Positions 22,763-31,300 are shown, counted from the stretch's first letter. The stretch: 35,014 nt of DNA from Acidimicrobiales bacterium (GCA_024638845.1 JAHEJN010000023.1:7142-42155), one strand, 5' to 3'. The notes: generated by a model not told the origin, from the letters alone. Translations and numbers: made by a program.

Positions 22763-23326
22763 ATGCCCACCATCACCACCAACGACCTGAAGACCGGGAT
22801 CACCCTCGAGATCGACAACGATCTTCTGCAGGTGGTCGACTTCCAGCACGTGAAGCCCGGCAAGGGTCCGGCGTTCGTCCGTACCACGCTCCGCAACGTC
22901 CGGGCCGGCACCACGGTCGATCGCACGTTCCGGGCCGGTGAGAAGGTCGAGCGCGTCAACATCGACAAGCGCGAGATGCAGTTCCTCTACCGCGAGGGCG
23001 ACGACTACGTCTTCATGGACACCGAGACCTACGACCAGCGCCCGGTGCCCACCACGTCGCTGGGCGACTCGGTCGACTACCTGGTCGAGAACAGCAACGT
23101 CGTGCTCATGCTGTTCGGCGAGGAGATCATCGGCACCGACCTGCCGGCTTCGGTCGAGCTCACCATCGCCGACACCGAGCCGGGCATGCAGGGCGACCGC
23201 GTCTCGGGCGCCACGAAGCCTGCGACCCTCGAGACCGGTCTCGTCGTTCAGGTGCCCCTCTTCGTCGGTCCCGGCGAGACCATCAAGGTCGACACCCGCA
23301 GCGGCACGTATCAGAGTCGCGCGTGA
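22763..23326 (+). CDS. efp: Translation elongation factor P
   Basis: EF-P relieves ribosome stalling at polyproline stretches. I chose the ATG at 22763, preceded by GAGGAA at good spacing, over an in-frame ATG at 22736; this gives 187 residues, the family norm, and starts at the conserved TITTNDLKTG. The three beta-barrel domains are present. The loop that contacts the peptidyl-tRNA reads HVKPGKGPAF with Lys34 at the tip, the position modified in proteobacteria. No modification gene is visible here. The stop overlaps the nusB GTG. Confidence 0.97.
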   Translation: MPTITTNDLKTGITLEIDNDLLQVVDFQHVKPGKGPAFVRTTLRNVRAGTTVDRTFRAGEKVERVNIDKREMQFLYREGDDYVFMDTETYDQRPVPTTSLGDSVDYLVENSNVVLMLFGEEIIGTDLPASVELTIADTEPGMQGDRVSGATKPATLETGLVVQVPLFVGPGETIKVDTRSGTYQSRA

Positions 23327-23763
23327 GCGATGGCTCGGGCTTCACCGGTCGTCGAGCGGCACGGGAACGGGCTCTGAGCTTCCTCTACGAGGCCGAGAGT
23401 CGGGGCTGCTCGGTCGAGGCGATCCTCGACGAGCTGCCCCTCGAGGTCGATGCCTTCGCCGTCGACCTGGTCACCGGCGTCGAATCGAACCAAGCCGCCA
23501 TCGACACCGTGCTCGCCGCTCATGCCCACGGGTGGACCGTTGGGCGGATGCCGTCGATCGACCGGGCGATCCTCCGCCTCGCGGCCTACGAGCTCGGCCA
23601 TCGAGGCGACGTTCCCACTGCAGTCATCATCAACGAGGCGGTCGACCTGGCCAAGGAGTACAGCACCGAGAAGTCGGGCGGATTCGTGAATGGGGTCCTG
23701 GTGGCCGTCGCCGACGAGCTCCGGTCCGACCGCGACCATCCTCACCATGAGCAGTCGGGCTGA
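23323..23763 (+). CDS. nusB: Transcription antitermination factor NusB
   Basis: NusB is an all-helical RNA-binding protein that acts with NusE (S10) in rRNA antitermination. The 146-residue product shows the family pattern: RRAARERALSFLYEAE near the N-terminus, WTVGRMPSIDRAILRLAAYEL in the middle, and the C-terminal INEAVDLAKEYSTEKSGGFVNG signature. It starts at a GTG overlapping the efp stop. Its last 17 bases overlap the following acetyltransferase gene. The efp-nusB-pyrR order is common in Gram-positive bacteria. Confidence 0.96.
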   Translation: MSDGSGFTGRRAARERALSFLYEAESRGCSVEAILDELPLEVDAFAVDLVTGVESNQAAIDTVLAAHAHGWTVGRMPSIDRAILRLAAYELGHRGDVPTAVIINEAVDLAKEYSTEKSGGFVNGVLVAVADELRSDRDHPHHEQSG

Positions 23764-24310
23764 GCATCCACCACGACTGCCGGCCCATCCGCTGAGGTTC
23801 GGGCCGATCTCGTTGCGGGCATGGCGCGCCGATGATGACGACGCGGCCTTCCTCGTCGCCGCGTGGGCCGATCATGAGGTGGCCCGGTGGTCGCCGGTGC
23901 CTGCGGAACCGACGAGCACCACTGCGGGCCGCTGGTTGCGACAGGCGGCTGCGGATCGAACCGCACCCACCGCCATCGACCTGGTCATCGTCGACGCTGT
24001 ATCCGGTGAACCATTCGGCGAGATCGGCGTCACCGAGATCGACGCCGAACGCGGGACGGCTGTCGTCGGGTGGTGGCTCGTCGAACCCGCCCGGGGCAAG
24101 GGGCACGCGACCCGGGCTGTCGACGGTTTCGCCGTTTGGCTGTTCGAGGCGTGGGGGATGAGCCGGTTGGCTGCGATCATCGCCGCCGACAACGTCGCGT
24201 CGGTCGCGGTGGCCCGCCGGGCGGGCTTCGCCCACCGGGCGAATCTGCCCGATGGACGATTGGTGTTCGAACGGCGGGCGGGTTCTGCTACGGTGCGATC
24301 TCGACCGTGA
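23747..24310 (+). CDS. GNAT-family N-acetyltransferase (RimJ/RimL-like)
   Basis: The 187-residue product has the acetyl-CoA-binding motif A at WLVEPARGKGHATRAVDGF and the downstream motif B region ending in NVASVAVARRAGF, which are typical of RimJ/RimL-like acetyltransferases acting on protein N-termini or small amines. The substrate cannot be read from the sequence. The ATG at 23747 lies inside nusB in another frame, a 17-base overlap; an in-frame ATG at 23690 would overlap more. The gene separates nusB from the pyrimidine operon, and its TGA lies one base upstream of the PyrR-binding hairpin, so its transcript probably runs into the pyr leader. Confidence 0.82.
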   Translation: MSSRAEHPPRLPAHPLRFGPISLRAWRADDDDAAFLVAAWADHEVARWSPVPAEPTSTTAGRWLRQAAADRTAPTAIDLVIVDAVSGEPFGEIGVTEIDAERGTAVVGWWLVEPARGKGHATRAVDGFAVWLFEAWGMSRLAAIIAADNVASVAVARRAGFAHRANLPDGRLVFERRAGSATVRSRP

Positions 24311-24311
24311 A

Positions 24312-24331
24312 GCGGGTCCGGTGAGGCTCGC
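24312..24331 (+). promoter_or_regulatory. PyrR-binding loop in the pyr mRNA leader
   Basis: GGTCCGGTGAGGCT at 24315-24328 matches the PyrR-binding consensus ARUCCNGNGAGGYU (as I recall it) at 13 of 14 positions; only the first A is G. It also folds correctly. G12-C31, C13-G30, G14-C29, G15-U28 and G16-C27 form the lower stem (numbers are 24300 plus), U17 is bulged, C18-G26 and C19-G25 form the upper stem, and GGUGA is the loop. It ends 21 bases before the pyrR GTG. PyrR bound to UMP would be expected to stabilise this hairpin and lower pyr operon expression. Confidence 0.8.
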
Positions 24332-24352
24332 ACGGAAGAACGAGGTAGCCCA

Positions 24353-24919
24353 GTGGCCGAACGTGAACGCCGACGTACGCCCCCTTATGGGGGCGTTTTC
24401 GTTGCCCGCTCCACCGTTCTCGATGCCGACGACATCCGCCGCGCGATATGGCGCATGGGCCACGAGATCCTCGAGCACAACCAAGGAGACGACCAGATCA
24501 TCGTGATCGGTCTCCAGACCGGTGGCGTCGAGCTCGCCCATCGACTGGGGGAGGCGCTCACCGAGATCAGTGGCACCGTGCCACCCGTCGGAACCCTCGA
24601 TGTCGCGTTCTACCGGGACGACATCGGCCTCCGTCCCGTGTTGCCCGAGGCCCCGACGGAGATCCCCGACGATCTCACCGGGAAGATCATCGTGTTGGTC
24701 GACGACGTGCTCTACACCGGTCGAACCATCCGGGCCGCGCTCGATGCGGTGCACGACTTCGGGCGTCCCCGAGCCGTGCAGCTCGCCGTGATGGTCGACC
24801 GTGGCCACCGCGAGCTACCCATTCGCCCCGACTATGTCGGGAAGAACCTGCCGACCCGGCGCGACGAGGTCGTGAACGTGTCGAGCACCGCCGTCGAGCT
24901 GGGGGAGATGCACCGGTGA
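24353..24919 (+). CDS. pyrR: Pyrimidine operon regulator / uracil phosphoribosyltransferase PyrR
   Basis: PyrR is an RNA-binding PRTase-fold protein that senses UMP and PRPP and represses the pyr operon through its mRNA leader. The 188-residue product has the family block VLDADDIRRAIWRMGHEILEHN (about 22-43), GLQTGGVELAHRLG, DVAFYRDDIG, the PRPP-binding loop IIVLVDDVLYTGRT (112-125), and a C-terminal LPIRPDYVGKNLPT. The GTG at 24353 follows an acceptable GAGG; no other in-frame start precedes the conserved block. Codons 9-16 coincide with a terminator-like hairpin, so the N-terminal extension RTPPYGGV may reflect RNA structure rather than protein need. The stop overlaps the first repeat-encoded mini-ORF as GTGA. 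Confidence 0.95.
   Translation: MAERERRRTPPYGGVFVARSTVLDADDIRRAIWRMGHEILEHNQGDDQIIVIGLQTGGVELAHRLGEALTEISGTVPPVGTLDVAFYRDDIGLRPVLPEAPTEIPDDLTGKIIVLVDDVLYTGRTIRAALDAVHDFGRPRAVQLAVMVDRGHRELPIRPDYVGKNLPTRRDEVVNVSSTAVELGEMHR
24377..24399 (+). terminator. Terminator-like hairpin inside the 5' end of pyrR
   Basis: ACGCCCCC (24377-24384), loop TTAT, and GGGGGCGT (24389-24396) form an uninterrupted 8-bp stem, followed immediately by TTT and then CGTT. This resembles an intrinsic terminator with a short U tract. It lies 46 bases after the PyrR-binding loop and within translated pyrR codons 9-16. Ribosomes on pyrR would prevent the stem from forming; blocked pyrR translation would allow it. Functional termination is an inference, and the U tract is weak. 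Confidence 0.5.
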
Positions 24920-24969
24920 GCCGCACGGCGCGGCCGTCAGGCCGCCAGAAGGCGAAGGTGGAGCAGTGA
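24916..24969 (+). CDS. Mini-ORF 1 of the pyr repeat array (17 aa)
   Basis: GTG at 24916 overlaps the pyrR stop as GTGA, and the frame reads MSRTARPSGRQKAKVEQ before TGA at 24967-24969. The stop in turn overlaps the GTG of unit 2. The peptide is strongly basic (five Arg/Lys, one Glu). A GGGGGAG sequence in the pyrR end, 8 bases upstream, could serve as its ribosome binding site. It may be translated only as a relay between pyrR and pyrB; no function is known. Whether it is actually translated needs direct evidence. Confidence 0.5.
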   Translation: MSRTARPSGRQKAKVEQ

Positions 24970-25019
24970 GCCGCACGGCGCGGCCGTCAGGCCGCCAGAA
25001 GGCGAAGGTGGAGCAGTGA
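24966..25019 (+). CDS. Mini-ORF 2 of the pyr repeat array (17 aa)
   Basis: This is the identical 17-residue frame in repeat unit 2, beginning at GTG 24966 inside the stop region of mini-ORF 1 and ending at TGA 25017-25019, which overlaps the GTG of unit 3. The AAGG at 24955-24958, 7 bases upstream, is a plausible ribosome binding site. It lies in the -1 frame relative to mini-ORF 1, as a GTGA junction requires. Confidence 0.5.
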   Translation: MSRTARPSGRQKAKVEQ

Positions 25020-25069
25020 GCCGCACGGAGCGGCCGTCAGGCCGCCAGAAGGCGAAGGTGGAGCAGTGA
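25016..25069 (+). CDS. Mini-ORF 3 of the pyr repeat array (17 aa)
   Basis: Repeat unit 3 encodes MSRTERPSGRQKAKVEQ, differing from units 1 and 2 only by Ala5 to Glu. It stops at TGA 25067-25069, overlapping the GTG start of pyrB at 25066. It completes an unbroken chain of GTGA junctions from pyrR to pyrB. The Shine-Dalgarno-like AAGGTGGAG at 25055-25063 near its end is the ribosome binding site available to pyrB. Confidence 0.5.
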   Translation: MSRTERPSGRQKAKVEQ

Positions 25070-26031
25070 GCCGCACGGCGCAACGGCATCTCCTGACCAT
25101 CGATGACCTGGGCGTCGAAGGTGTGCAGCGCATCCTGAGACTGACCGACAGCTTCGTCGAGGTCAGCGAGCGGCGCATCCCGAAGGTGCCGGTGCTGCGG
25201 GGCCGCACGGTGGCATGGCTGTTCTACGAGGACTCGACCCGCACCCGCTTGTCGTTCGAGACCGCGGCCAAGCGCTTGTCGGCCGACTCGATGAACTTCA
25301 GCGTGGGTTCGTCGGCGGTGAACAAGGGCGAGTCGTTGCGGGACACGGTGCAGACCATCGAAGCCATGGGCGTCGATGCCATCGTGGTCCGCCACAAGTC
25401 GGCGGGTGCCCCCAAACAGATCACCCAGTGGCTCGACGCATCGGTGATCAATGCCGGCGACGGGTGGCATGCCCACCCCACGCAGGCCTTGCTCGACTGC
25501 TACACGCTGCGCGCCAGGCTGGGCGGCATCGACGGTCGACGCATCGCCATCGTCGGCGACATCAAGCACTCGCGGGTGGCCCGGTCGAACATCGCCGCGT
25601 TCACTGCCCTCGGCGCCGAGGTCGTCCTCGTCGCACCGCCGACGCTGCTGCCCCCCTCGCTGGTGCCCTTCGATGTCACGGTCAGCCATTCCATCGACGA
25701 GGTCATCGGCGAGGTCGATGTGGTGTACCTGCTGCGCATGCAGCTCGAACGGATGCACGAAGCGCTGGTCCCCAGTCTGCGCGAGTACACCGCCACCTAT
25801 GGGCTCACCGCGGCGCGAGCCCGTCGCCTCGGCCCCGACACGGTCGTGATGCACCCGGGGCCTATGAACCGAGGGGTCGAGGTGGCCGCCGATGTCCCAC
25901 AGATGCCCAACGCAGTGGTGACCGATCAGGTTCGCAACGGCGTCGCCGTTCGCATGGCGGTGTTGTTCGATCTGTTGGCTACCGAAGCAGACCCGGTGTT
26001 CGGCGACGACGGGGAGGAGACCGATGCCTGA
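25066..26031 (+). CDS. pyrB: Aspartate carbamoyltransferase catalytic subunit
   Basis: PyrB condenses carbamoyl phosphate with aspartate. The 321-residue product has the carbamoyl phosphate site EDSTRTRLSFE (55-65), the mobile-loop NKGES with Lys87, GDGWHAHPTQALLD (131-144), and HPGPMNRGVE near the end. No regulatory pyrI gene is present, as in other Gram-positive bacteria. The GTG start and first five codons (MSRTA) are the partial fourth copy of the upstream repeat, and the ribosome binding site is inside repeat 3, so the repeat array directly forms the translation start of pyrB. The end overlaps pyrC by 8 bases. Confidence 0.97.
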   Translation: MSRTAQRHLLTIDDLGVEGVQRILRLTDSFVEVSERRIPKVPVLRGRTVAWLFYEDSTRTRLSFETAAKRLSADSMNFSVGSSAVNKGESLRDTVQTIEAMGVDAIVVRHKSAGAPKQITQWLDASVINAGDGWHAHPTQALLDCYTLRARLGGIDGRRIAIVGDIKHSRVARSNIAAFTALGAEVVLVAPPTLLPPSLVPFDVTVSHSIDEVIGEVDVVYLLRMQLERMHEALVPSLREYTATYGLTAARARRLGPDTVVMHPGPMNRGVEVAADVPQMPNAVVTDQVRNGVAVRMAVLFDLLATEADPVFGDDGEETDA

Positions 26032-27298
26032 GCTGGTCATCAAGGGAGGTCGGGTGATCGACCGTCTCGGCGAACGCGTCGTCGACGTGGCCATCGAAGA
26101 CGGCCGGGTGGTCGGCGTCGGCCCCGACCTCGAGGGCGATCGAGTGCTCGACGCCGGAGGGTGCGTGGTCTCGCCCGGCTTCGTCGATCTCCACACCCAT
26201 CTACGCGAACCCGGGAACGAAGAAGCCGAGACCATCGAGTCCGGCAGTCGGGCCGCGGTACTCGGGGGGTTCACGGCGTTGGTGGCCATGCCGAACACCA
26301 CGCCGACCATCGACGATGCGTCGGTCGTTCGTGAGGTTCTGGCGCTCGGACGCGAGTCGTTGGTCGACCTGTACACGTCGGCAGCCATCACGATGGGCCG
26401 GAAGGGCGACACGCTCGCACCGATGGCCGAACTGACCGACCTGGGGGTACGGATATTCACCGACGACGGCAACGGTGTGCAGGATGTGCGGCTGATGCGC
26501 CGGGCGATGGAGTACGCAACCGGCCTCGGGGTGACGCTCGCCCAGCACTGCGAGGTCGAGGCGCTGTCCGCCGGTGGGTTCATGCACGAAGGCGAGTGGT
26601 CGAGTCGTCTCGGCATACCGGGTCAGCCCGCCGAGGCCGAAGAGCTCATGGTCATGCGCGACATCGCGCTGTCCCGCCTCACCGGATGCCGCATCCACTT
26701 CCAGCACCTCTCCACGGCCGGTTCGGTCGAGATGGTACGCGCCGCCCGTGACGCGGGCGTCGGGGTGACTGCCGAGGCGACGACCCATCACTTCACCCTC
26801 ACCGATGCGGCATGCGCCGACTACGACACGGTGTACAAGGTCCACCCGCCACTGCGGACCGATGCCGACGTCGCCGCGGTCAGGGCCGGTCTGGGCGACG
26901 GATCCATCGATGCCATCGCCACCGATCACGCCCCCCACAGTCCGGAGGCCAAGGAGCGTCCGTTCGACTCTGCACCTCCGGGAATGCTGGGGCTCGAGAC
27001 CGCACTGGGCCTGGCCCTCACCGAGCTCGACCTGCCCTTGAACGAAGTGATCGGGGCGCTGTCGTGGAAGCCTGCAGCCATTGCCGGCATCGAGACCACC
27101 CACGGGGCCGACATCGTCGATGGCTCGCCGGCCAACCTCACCGTGTTCGATCCGGCCCACACCTGGACCGTCGACCCGGACGACCTGGCCAGTCGCAGCC
27201 GGAACACGCCGTATGCAGGCCGCCAGCTCGTGGGAAAGGTCCGGCACACGGTTGTGTCGGGTGAAGCGGTCGTGATCGACGGAGGGGCGCAGCGGTGA
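26024..27298 (+). CDS. pyrC: Dihydroorotase, class I
   Basis: PyrC cyclises carbamoyl aspartate to dihydroorotate. The 424-residue length and motifs are those of the class I amidohydrolase type found in Gram-positive bacteria: the metal ligands in [10 protein letters not shown] (His57, His59), [42 protein letters not shown], and [16 protein letters not shown] with the catalytic Asp near residue 301. The ATG at 26024 lies 8 bases inside the end of pyrB. The stop overlaps the carA GTG as GTGA. Nothing is missing from the active site. Confidence 0.97.
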   Translation: MPELVIKGGRVIDRLGERVVDVAIEDGRVVGVGPDLEGDRVLDAGGCVVSPGFVDLHTHLREPGNEEAETIESGSRAAVLGGFTALVAMPNTTPTIDDASVVREVLALGRESLVDLYTSAAITMGRKGDTLAPMAELTDLGVRIFTDDGNGVQDVRLMRRAMEYATGLGVTLAQHCEVEALSAGGFMHEGEWSSRLGIPGQPAEAEELMVMRDIALSRLTGCRIHFQHLSTAGSVEMVRAARDAGVGVTAEATTHHFTLTDAACADYDTVYKVHPPLRTDADVAAVRAGLGDGSIDAIATDHAPHSPEAKERPFDSAPPGMLGLETALGLALTELDLPLNEVIGALSWKPAAIAGIETTHGADIVDGSPANLTVFDPAHTWTVDPDDLASRSRNTPYAGRQLVGKVRHTVVSGEAVVIDGGAQR

Positions 27299-28392
27299 CC
27301 CGTAGGGACGAGGCGCAGCTGGTTCTGGCCGACGGTTCGATCTTCGAGGGCGAGGCCATCGGTGCTCCGGCCGCCGGCGTCACGGCCGGTGAGGTCGTGT
27401 TCAACACGGCCCTCTCGGGCTATCAGGAGATCATCACCGATCCGAGCTACTCGGGGCAGATCATCTCCTTCACCTATCCGCACATCGGGAACTACGGCGT
27501 GAACGCAGACGATTTCGAGAGCCGTCGGGCGTTCTGCAGCGGGGTGATCGTGCGCGATCTCGCCCGCCGTCACTCCAACTGGCGAGCCGAGCACGGCCTC
27601 GAGTCGATGCTGATCGACCAGGGGGTGGCGGGGATCTCGGGGATCGACACCCGACGACTCACGCGTGTCATCCGTGACCACGGTTCCATGGCTGCCGCCT
27701 TCGGCACCGCCGACGAAGCCACACTGCTGGCGGCGGCGCGGGCGCAACCGACCACCGACGGCATCGACCTGGTGGCGGGAGTCACGTGCGTAGAGCCCTA
27801 CGGCGTGCCGTCGACCGGCGGGACGCGCCGGTTGGTCGCCTACGACTTCGGCATCAAGCGCACCATTCTTCGTCATCTCTCGATGATCGGTGACGTCGAG
27901 GTGGTACCGGCGTCGACACCGGCGGCGGAGGTACTGGCTCGCGACCCCGACGGCGTGTTCCTCTCGAATGGCCCGGGCGATCCCGAACCGGTGGGCTATG
28001 CAGTGCAGGCCATCTCCGGTCTCCTCGGACACGTGCCGATATTCGGCATCTGCCTCGGCCACCAGTTGCTGTCCCTCGCGGTCGGCGCCGAGACCTACAA
28101 GCTCCCGTTCGGGCATCACGGCGGCAACCACCCGGTGCGGCACGAAGCCACAGGAGGCATCGAGATCACCAGCCAGAACCACAACTACGCAGTGACGGCC
28201 GAGGGAGTGGCGGGCATCGAGGTGACCCACCGGAACCTCAACGACGGAGTGGTCGAGGGCCTCCGGGTTCTCGGCGCACCCGCGTTCAGCGTGCAGTACC
28301 ACCCCGAAGCCGGGCCCGGGCCCCACGATTCCCGGTACCTGTTCGCCGCCTTCGCCGACCTCATCGACGCAACCGCCCGAAAGACGAACTGA
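27295..28392 (+). CDS. carA: Carbamoyl phosphate synthase small (glutaminase) subunit
   Basis: CarA hydrolyses glutamine and passes ammonia to CarB. The 365-residue product has the N-terminal small-subunit domain ([31 protein letters not shown]) and a class I glutamine amidotransferase domain with the triad Cys253 in [10 protein letters not shown], and His336 and Glu338 in [21 protein letters not shown] and SQNHNYAV are further signatures. The GTG start overlaps the pyrC stop, and the stop overlaps the carB ATG as TGATG, so the two subunits are translationally coupled. Confidence 0.98.
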   Translation: MTRRDEAQLVLADGSIFEGEAIGAPAAGVTAGEVVFNTALSGYQEIITDPSYSGQIISFTYPHIGNYGVNADDFESRRAFCSGVIVRDLARRHSNWRAEHGLESMLIDQGVAGISGIDTRRLTRVIRDHGSMAAAFGTADEATLLAAARAQPTTDGIDLVAGVTCVEPYGVPSTGGTRRLVAYDFGIKRTILRHLSMIGDVEVVPASTPAAEVLARDPDGVFLSNGPGDPEPVGYAVQAISGLLGHVPIFGICLGHQLLSLAVGAETYKLPFGHHGGNHPVRHEATGGIEITSQNHNYAVTAEGVAGIEVTHRNLNDGVVEGLRVLGAPAFSVQYHPEAGPGPHDSRYLFAAFADLIDATARKTN

Positions 28393-31300
28393 TGCCGCGT
28401 CGCGACGACATCGGGTCGATCCTGCTCATCGGCTCGGGACCGATCGTGATCGGTCAGGCGTGTGAGTTCGACTACTCCGGCACCCAGGCCTGTCGGGTGC
28501 TTCGAGAGGAGGGCTATCGGGTCATCCTGGCCAACTCCAATCCGGCCACGATCATGACCGATCCCGACTTCGCCGACGCGACCTACGTCGAACCGCTCTC
28601 GGCCGAGGTGCTGACCCGGATCATCGAGCGGGAGCAGCCCGATGCGCTGCTGCCCACTCTCGGCGGTCAGACGGCGCTCAACCTGGCGATGGAGCTGGTC
28701 GAGCTCGGCGTGCTCGACCGCCACGGTGTGGAGCTCATCGGTGCCAACGCCGAGGCGATTGCCACCGCAGAGGATCGCCATCGGTTCAAGCAGGCGATGC
28801 TCGAGATCGGCCTGGGTGTTCCGCGCTCGGCCATCGCGCGCACATGGGATCAAGCCCAGCTTGCGGTCGAGGAGATCGGCCTGCCGGTGATCATCCGCCC
28901 TGCGTACATCCTGGGGGGCAAGGGCACGGGAATCGCGACCACGGCCCCGCAGTTCGAGAAGGTGGCCAAGCTGGGGCTCGAAGCCAGCCCCATAAGCGAG
29001 ATCCTCATCGAGCAGTCGATCGTCGGCTGGAAGGAGTTCGAGCTCGAAGTGATGCGCGATCACGCTGACAACTGCGTGGTCGTGTGTTCCATCGAGAACC
29101 TCGACCCCATGGGCGTGCATACCGGCGACTCGGTCACTGTCGCGCCGGCCCAGACGCTCACCGATGTCGAGTACCAGCTGATGCGCGACACAGCCTTCGC
29201 GGTCATGCGAAGGGTGGGCGTGGAGACCGGCGGATCGAACGTGCAGTTCGCCGTTCACCCGGAGACCGGTGAGCAGGTCGTCATCGAGATGAACCCGCGG
29301 GTGTCACGGTCATCGGCCCTCGCCTCGAAGGCCACGGGGTTCCCGATCGCCAAGATCGCCGCCCGCCTGGCCGTCGGGTACTCCCTCGACGAGATCCCCA
29401 ACGACATCACCAGGATGACCCCGGCGTCGTTCGAGCCCACGATCGACTACGTGGTCACCAAGATCCCGCGATGGGCCTTCGAGAAGTTCCCCGGGGTGGC
29501 GCCCGTACTCGGAACCCAGATGCAGTCCGTCGGCGAAGTCATGGCGATCGGCCGAACGTTCCCCGAGTCGCTCCAGAAGGCGCTCCGGTCGCTCGAGACG
29601 GGCCGATGCGGCCTCAATGCCGACCCCGCCGAGGCGGAGCTGCTCGCCACCGACACCGCCGACCTGCTGGCGCGGGTGGCGGTGGCCACCCCGTCGCGGC
29701 TGTTCGAGCTCGGAGAGCTGTTGCGCCGCGGCATCTCGGTCGACGAGCTGCACGGCGCCACCATGATCGACCGGTGGTTCCTCGATCAGATCGCGGCCAT
29801 CGTCGAACACCGGGCCGAGCTGGTCGACCGGTCACCGGCCGATCTCACCCGACGGGAATGGAAGCGGGCCAAGCAGATCGGATTCTCCGACGCCCAGCTC
29901 GCCCATCTCTGGTCGGTTCCCGAGGCCGAGGTTCGGGCCCGTCGCACCGACGCCGGCGTGATGCCCACGTTCAAGACCGTCGACACGTGTGGCGCCGAAT
30001 TCGCCGCTCGGACCCCGTATCACTACTCCACCTGGGAGGACACGAGCGAGGTCGGCGAGAGCGATCGCCCCCGGGTGATCATCCTCGGTTCGGGCCCGAA
30101 CCGCATCGGCCAGGGAATCGAGTTCGACTACTGCTGCGTGCACGCCAGCTTCGCCCTCCGTGAGGCGGGCTTCGAGACGATCATGATCAACTGCAACCCC
30201 GAAACGGTGAGCACCGACTACGACACCTCCGACCGTCTCTACTTCGAGCCGCTCACCCGGGAAGACGTGTTGAACGTGATCGAGGCCGAAGAGGTCGCGT
30301 CGGCGGGTGGGCCCGGCGTCGTCGGTGTCATCGTCGCCCTCGGTGGCCAGACGCCACTCAAGCTGTCCTCACTGCTCCCCACGGAACTGATCGCCGGCAC
30401 CAGCCCCGATGCCATCGATCAGGCCGAGGATCGCGATCGGTGGAATGCACTGTGTGCACACCTCGAGATCCCCCAACCGCCCGGCGGCACCGCGATCGTC
30501 ATCGACGACGCGCTGACGGTGGTCGAGCGGGTCGGCTATCCGGCCCTCATCCGTCCGTCCTACGTGCTCGGCGGCCGAGCCATGGTGATCGTCTACGAAG
30601 AAGACGGCCTTCGCGAAGCCATGGCCGAGCTGACGGTGAGCGGCTCGCTCGGTCGGGAGGGCGGGCTGTCGGCCGAACGGCCGGTGCTGGTCGACCGGTT
30701 CCTCGAAGAGGCCATCGAGGTCGATGTCGACGCCATTCGCGACCACGCAGGCCAAGTGCTCATCGGCGGCATCATGGAGCACGTCGAGGAGGCGGGGGTT
30801 CACTCCGGCGACAGCGCATGCACGCTCCCGCCGGTGAGTCTGTCGGCCGCCACCATCGCCACGCTCGAGAACTATGCGACGGCCCTGGCCAACGCCCTGA
30901 ACGTGGTCGGCCTGCTGAACGTGCAGTTCGCCGTGAAACGCGCCGGCGGCGAGCAGGTGTTCGTGATCGAGGCCAACCCGCGGGCCAGCCGCACCGTCCC
31001 GTTCGTGGCCAAGGCCACCGGCGTGCCGTTGGTGAAGGTCGCCGCCAGGGTGATGCTCGGTGCGACCCTCGAGGAGCTGCGAGCCGAAGGGGTGCTCACC
31101 GAGAAGGCCGTCGGCGATCACGTCGCCGTGAAGGAAGCGGTGCTCCCGTTCAGTCGTTTCCCCGACGCCGACGCCATGCTCGGCCCCGAGATGAAGAGCA
31201 CCGGTGAGGTCATGGGCATCGATCTGCGGGTGGGCCTCGCCTTCGCCAAGGCCCAGCTCGCGGCGGGCAACGAGCTTCCTGCTTCGGGCACGTTGTTCCT

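Larger units (their letters stand above)
24916..25081 (+). repeat. Tandem 50-bp direct repeat array between pyrR and pyrB
   Basis: Three complete 50-bp units lie head to tail at 24916-24965, 24966-25015 and 25016-25065, with a 16-bp partial fourth unit at 25066-25081 that forms the start of pyrB. Units 1 and 2 are identical; unit 3 has one change (C to A at 25029). Each unit starts GTGAGCCGCACGGCGC, contains a perfect 6-bp inverted repeat (GCGGCC, loop GTCA, GGCCGC), and ends with an AAGGTGGAG Shine-Dalgarno-like sequence before the next GTG. Unlike CRISPR there are no spacers, and no transposase is present. I saw no other copy in the window by eye. Confidence 0.95.

Noticed and set aside
24448-24969. 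Alternative frame through pyrR continuing into the first repeat peptide
   Set aside because: Upstream of 24916 it is an out-of-frame shadow of pyrR, Arg/Pro-rich. Only the last 17 codons, starting at the GTG overlapping the pyrR stop, form a credible mini-ORF.
24916-25081. Repeat array as a CRISPR
   Set aside because: The units are directly adjacent with no variable spacers, there are only three, and no cas gene is in the window.
24937-26616. Minus-strand open frame of about 559 codons across the repeats, pyrB and pyrC
   Set aside because: It lies opposite well-supported genes, and its composition is typical of antisense frames. Its repeated C-terminal segment simply reflects the 50-bp direct repeats.
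26201-28326. Long minus-strand frames opposite pyrC and carA as real antisense genes
   Set aside because: They have no recognisable domain, overlap conserved genes completely, and show the His/Arg/Gly bias of antisense frames in this genome.
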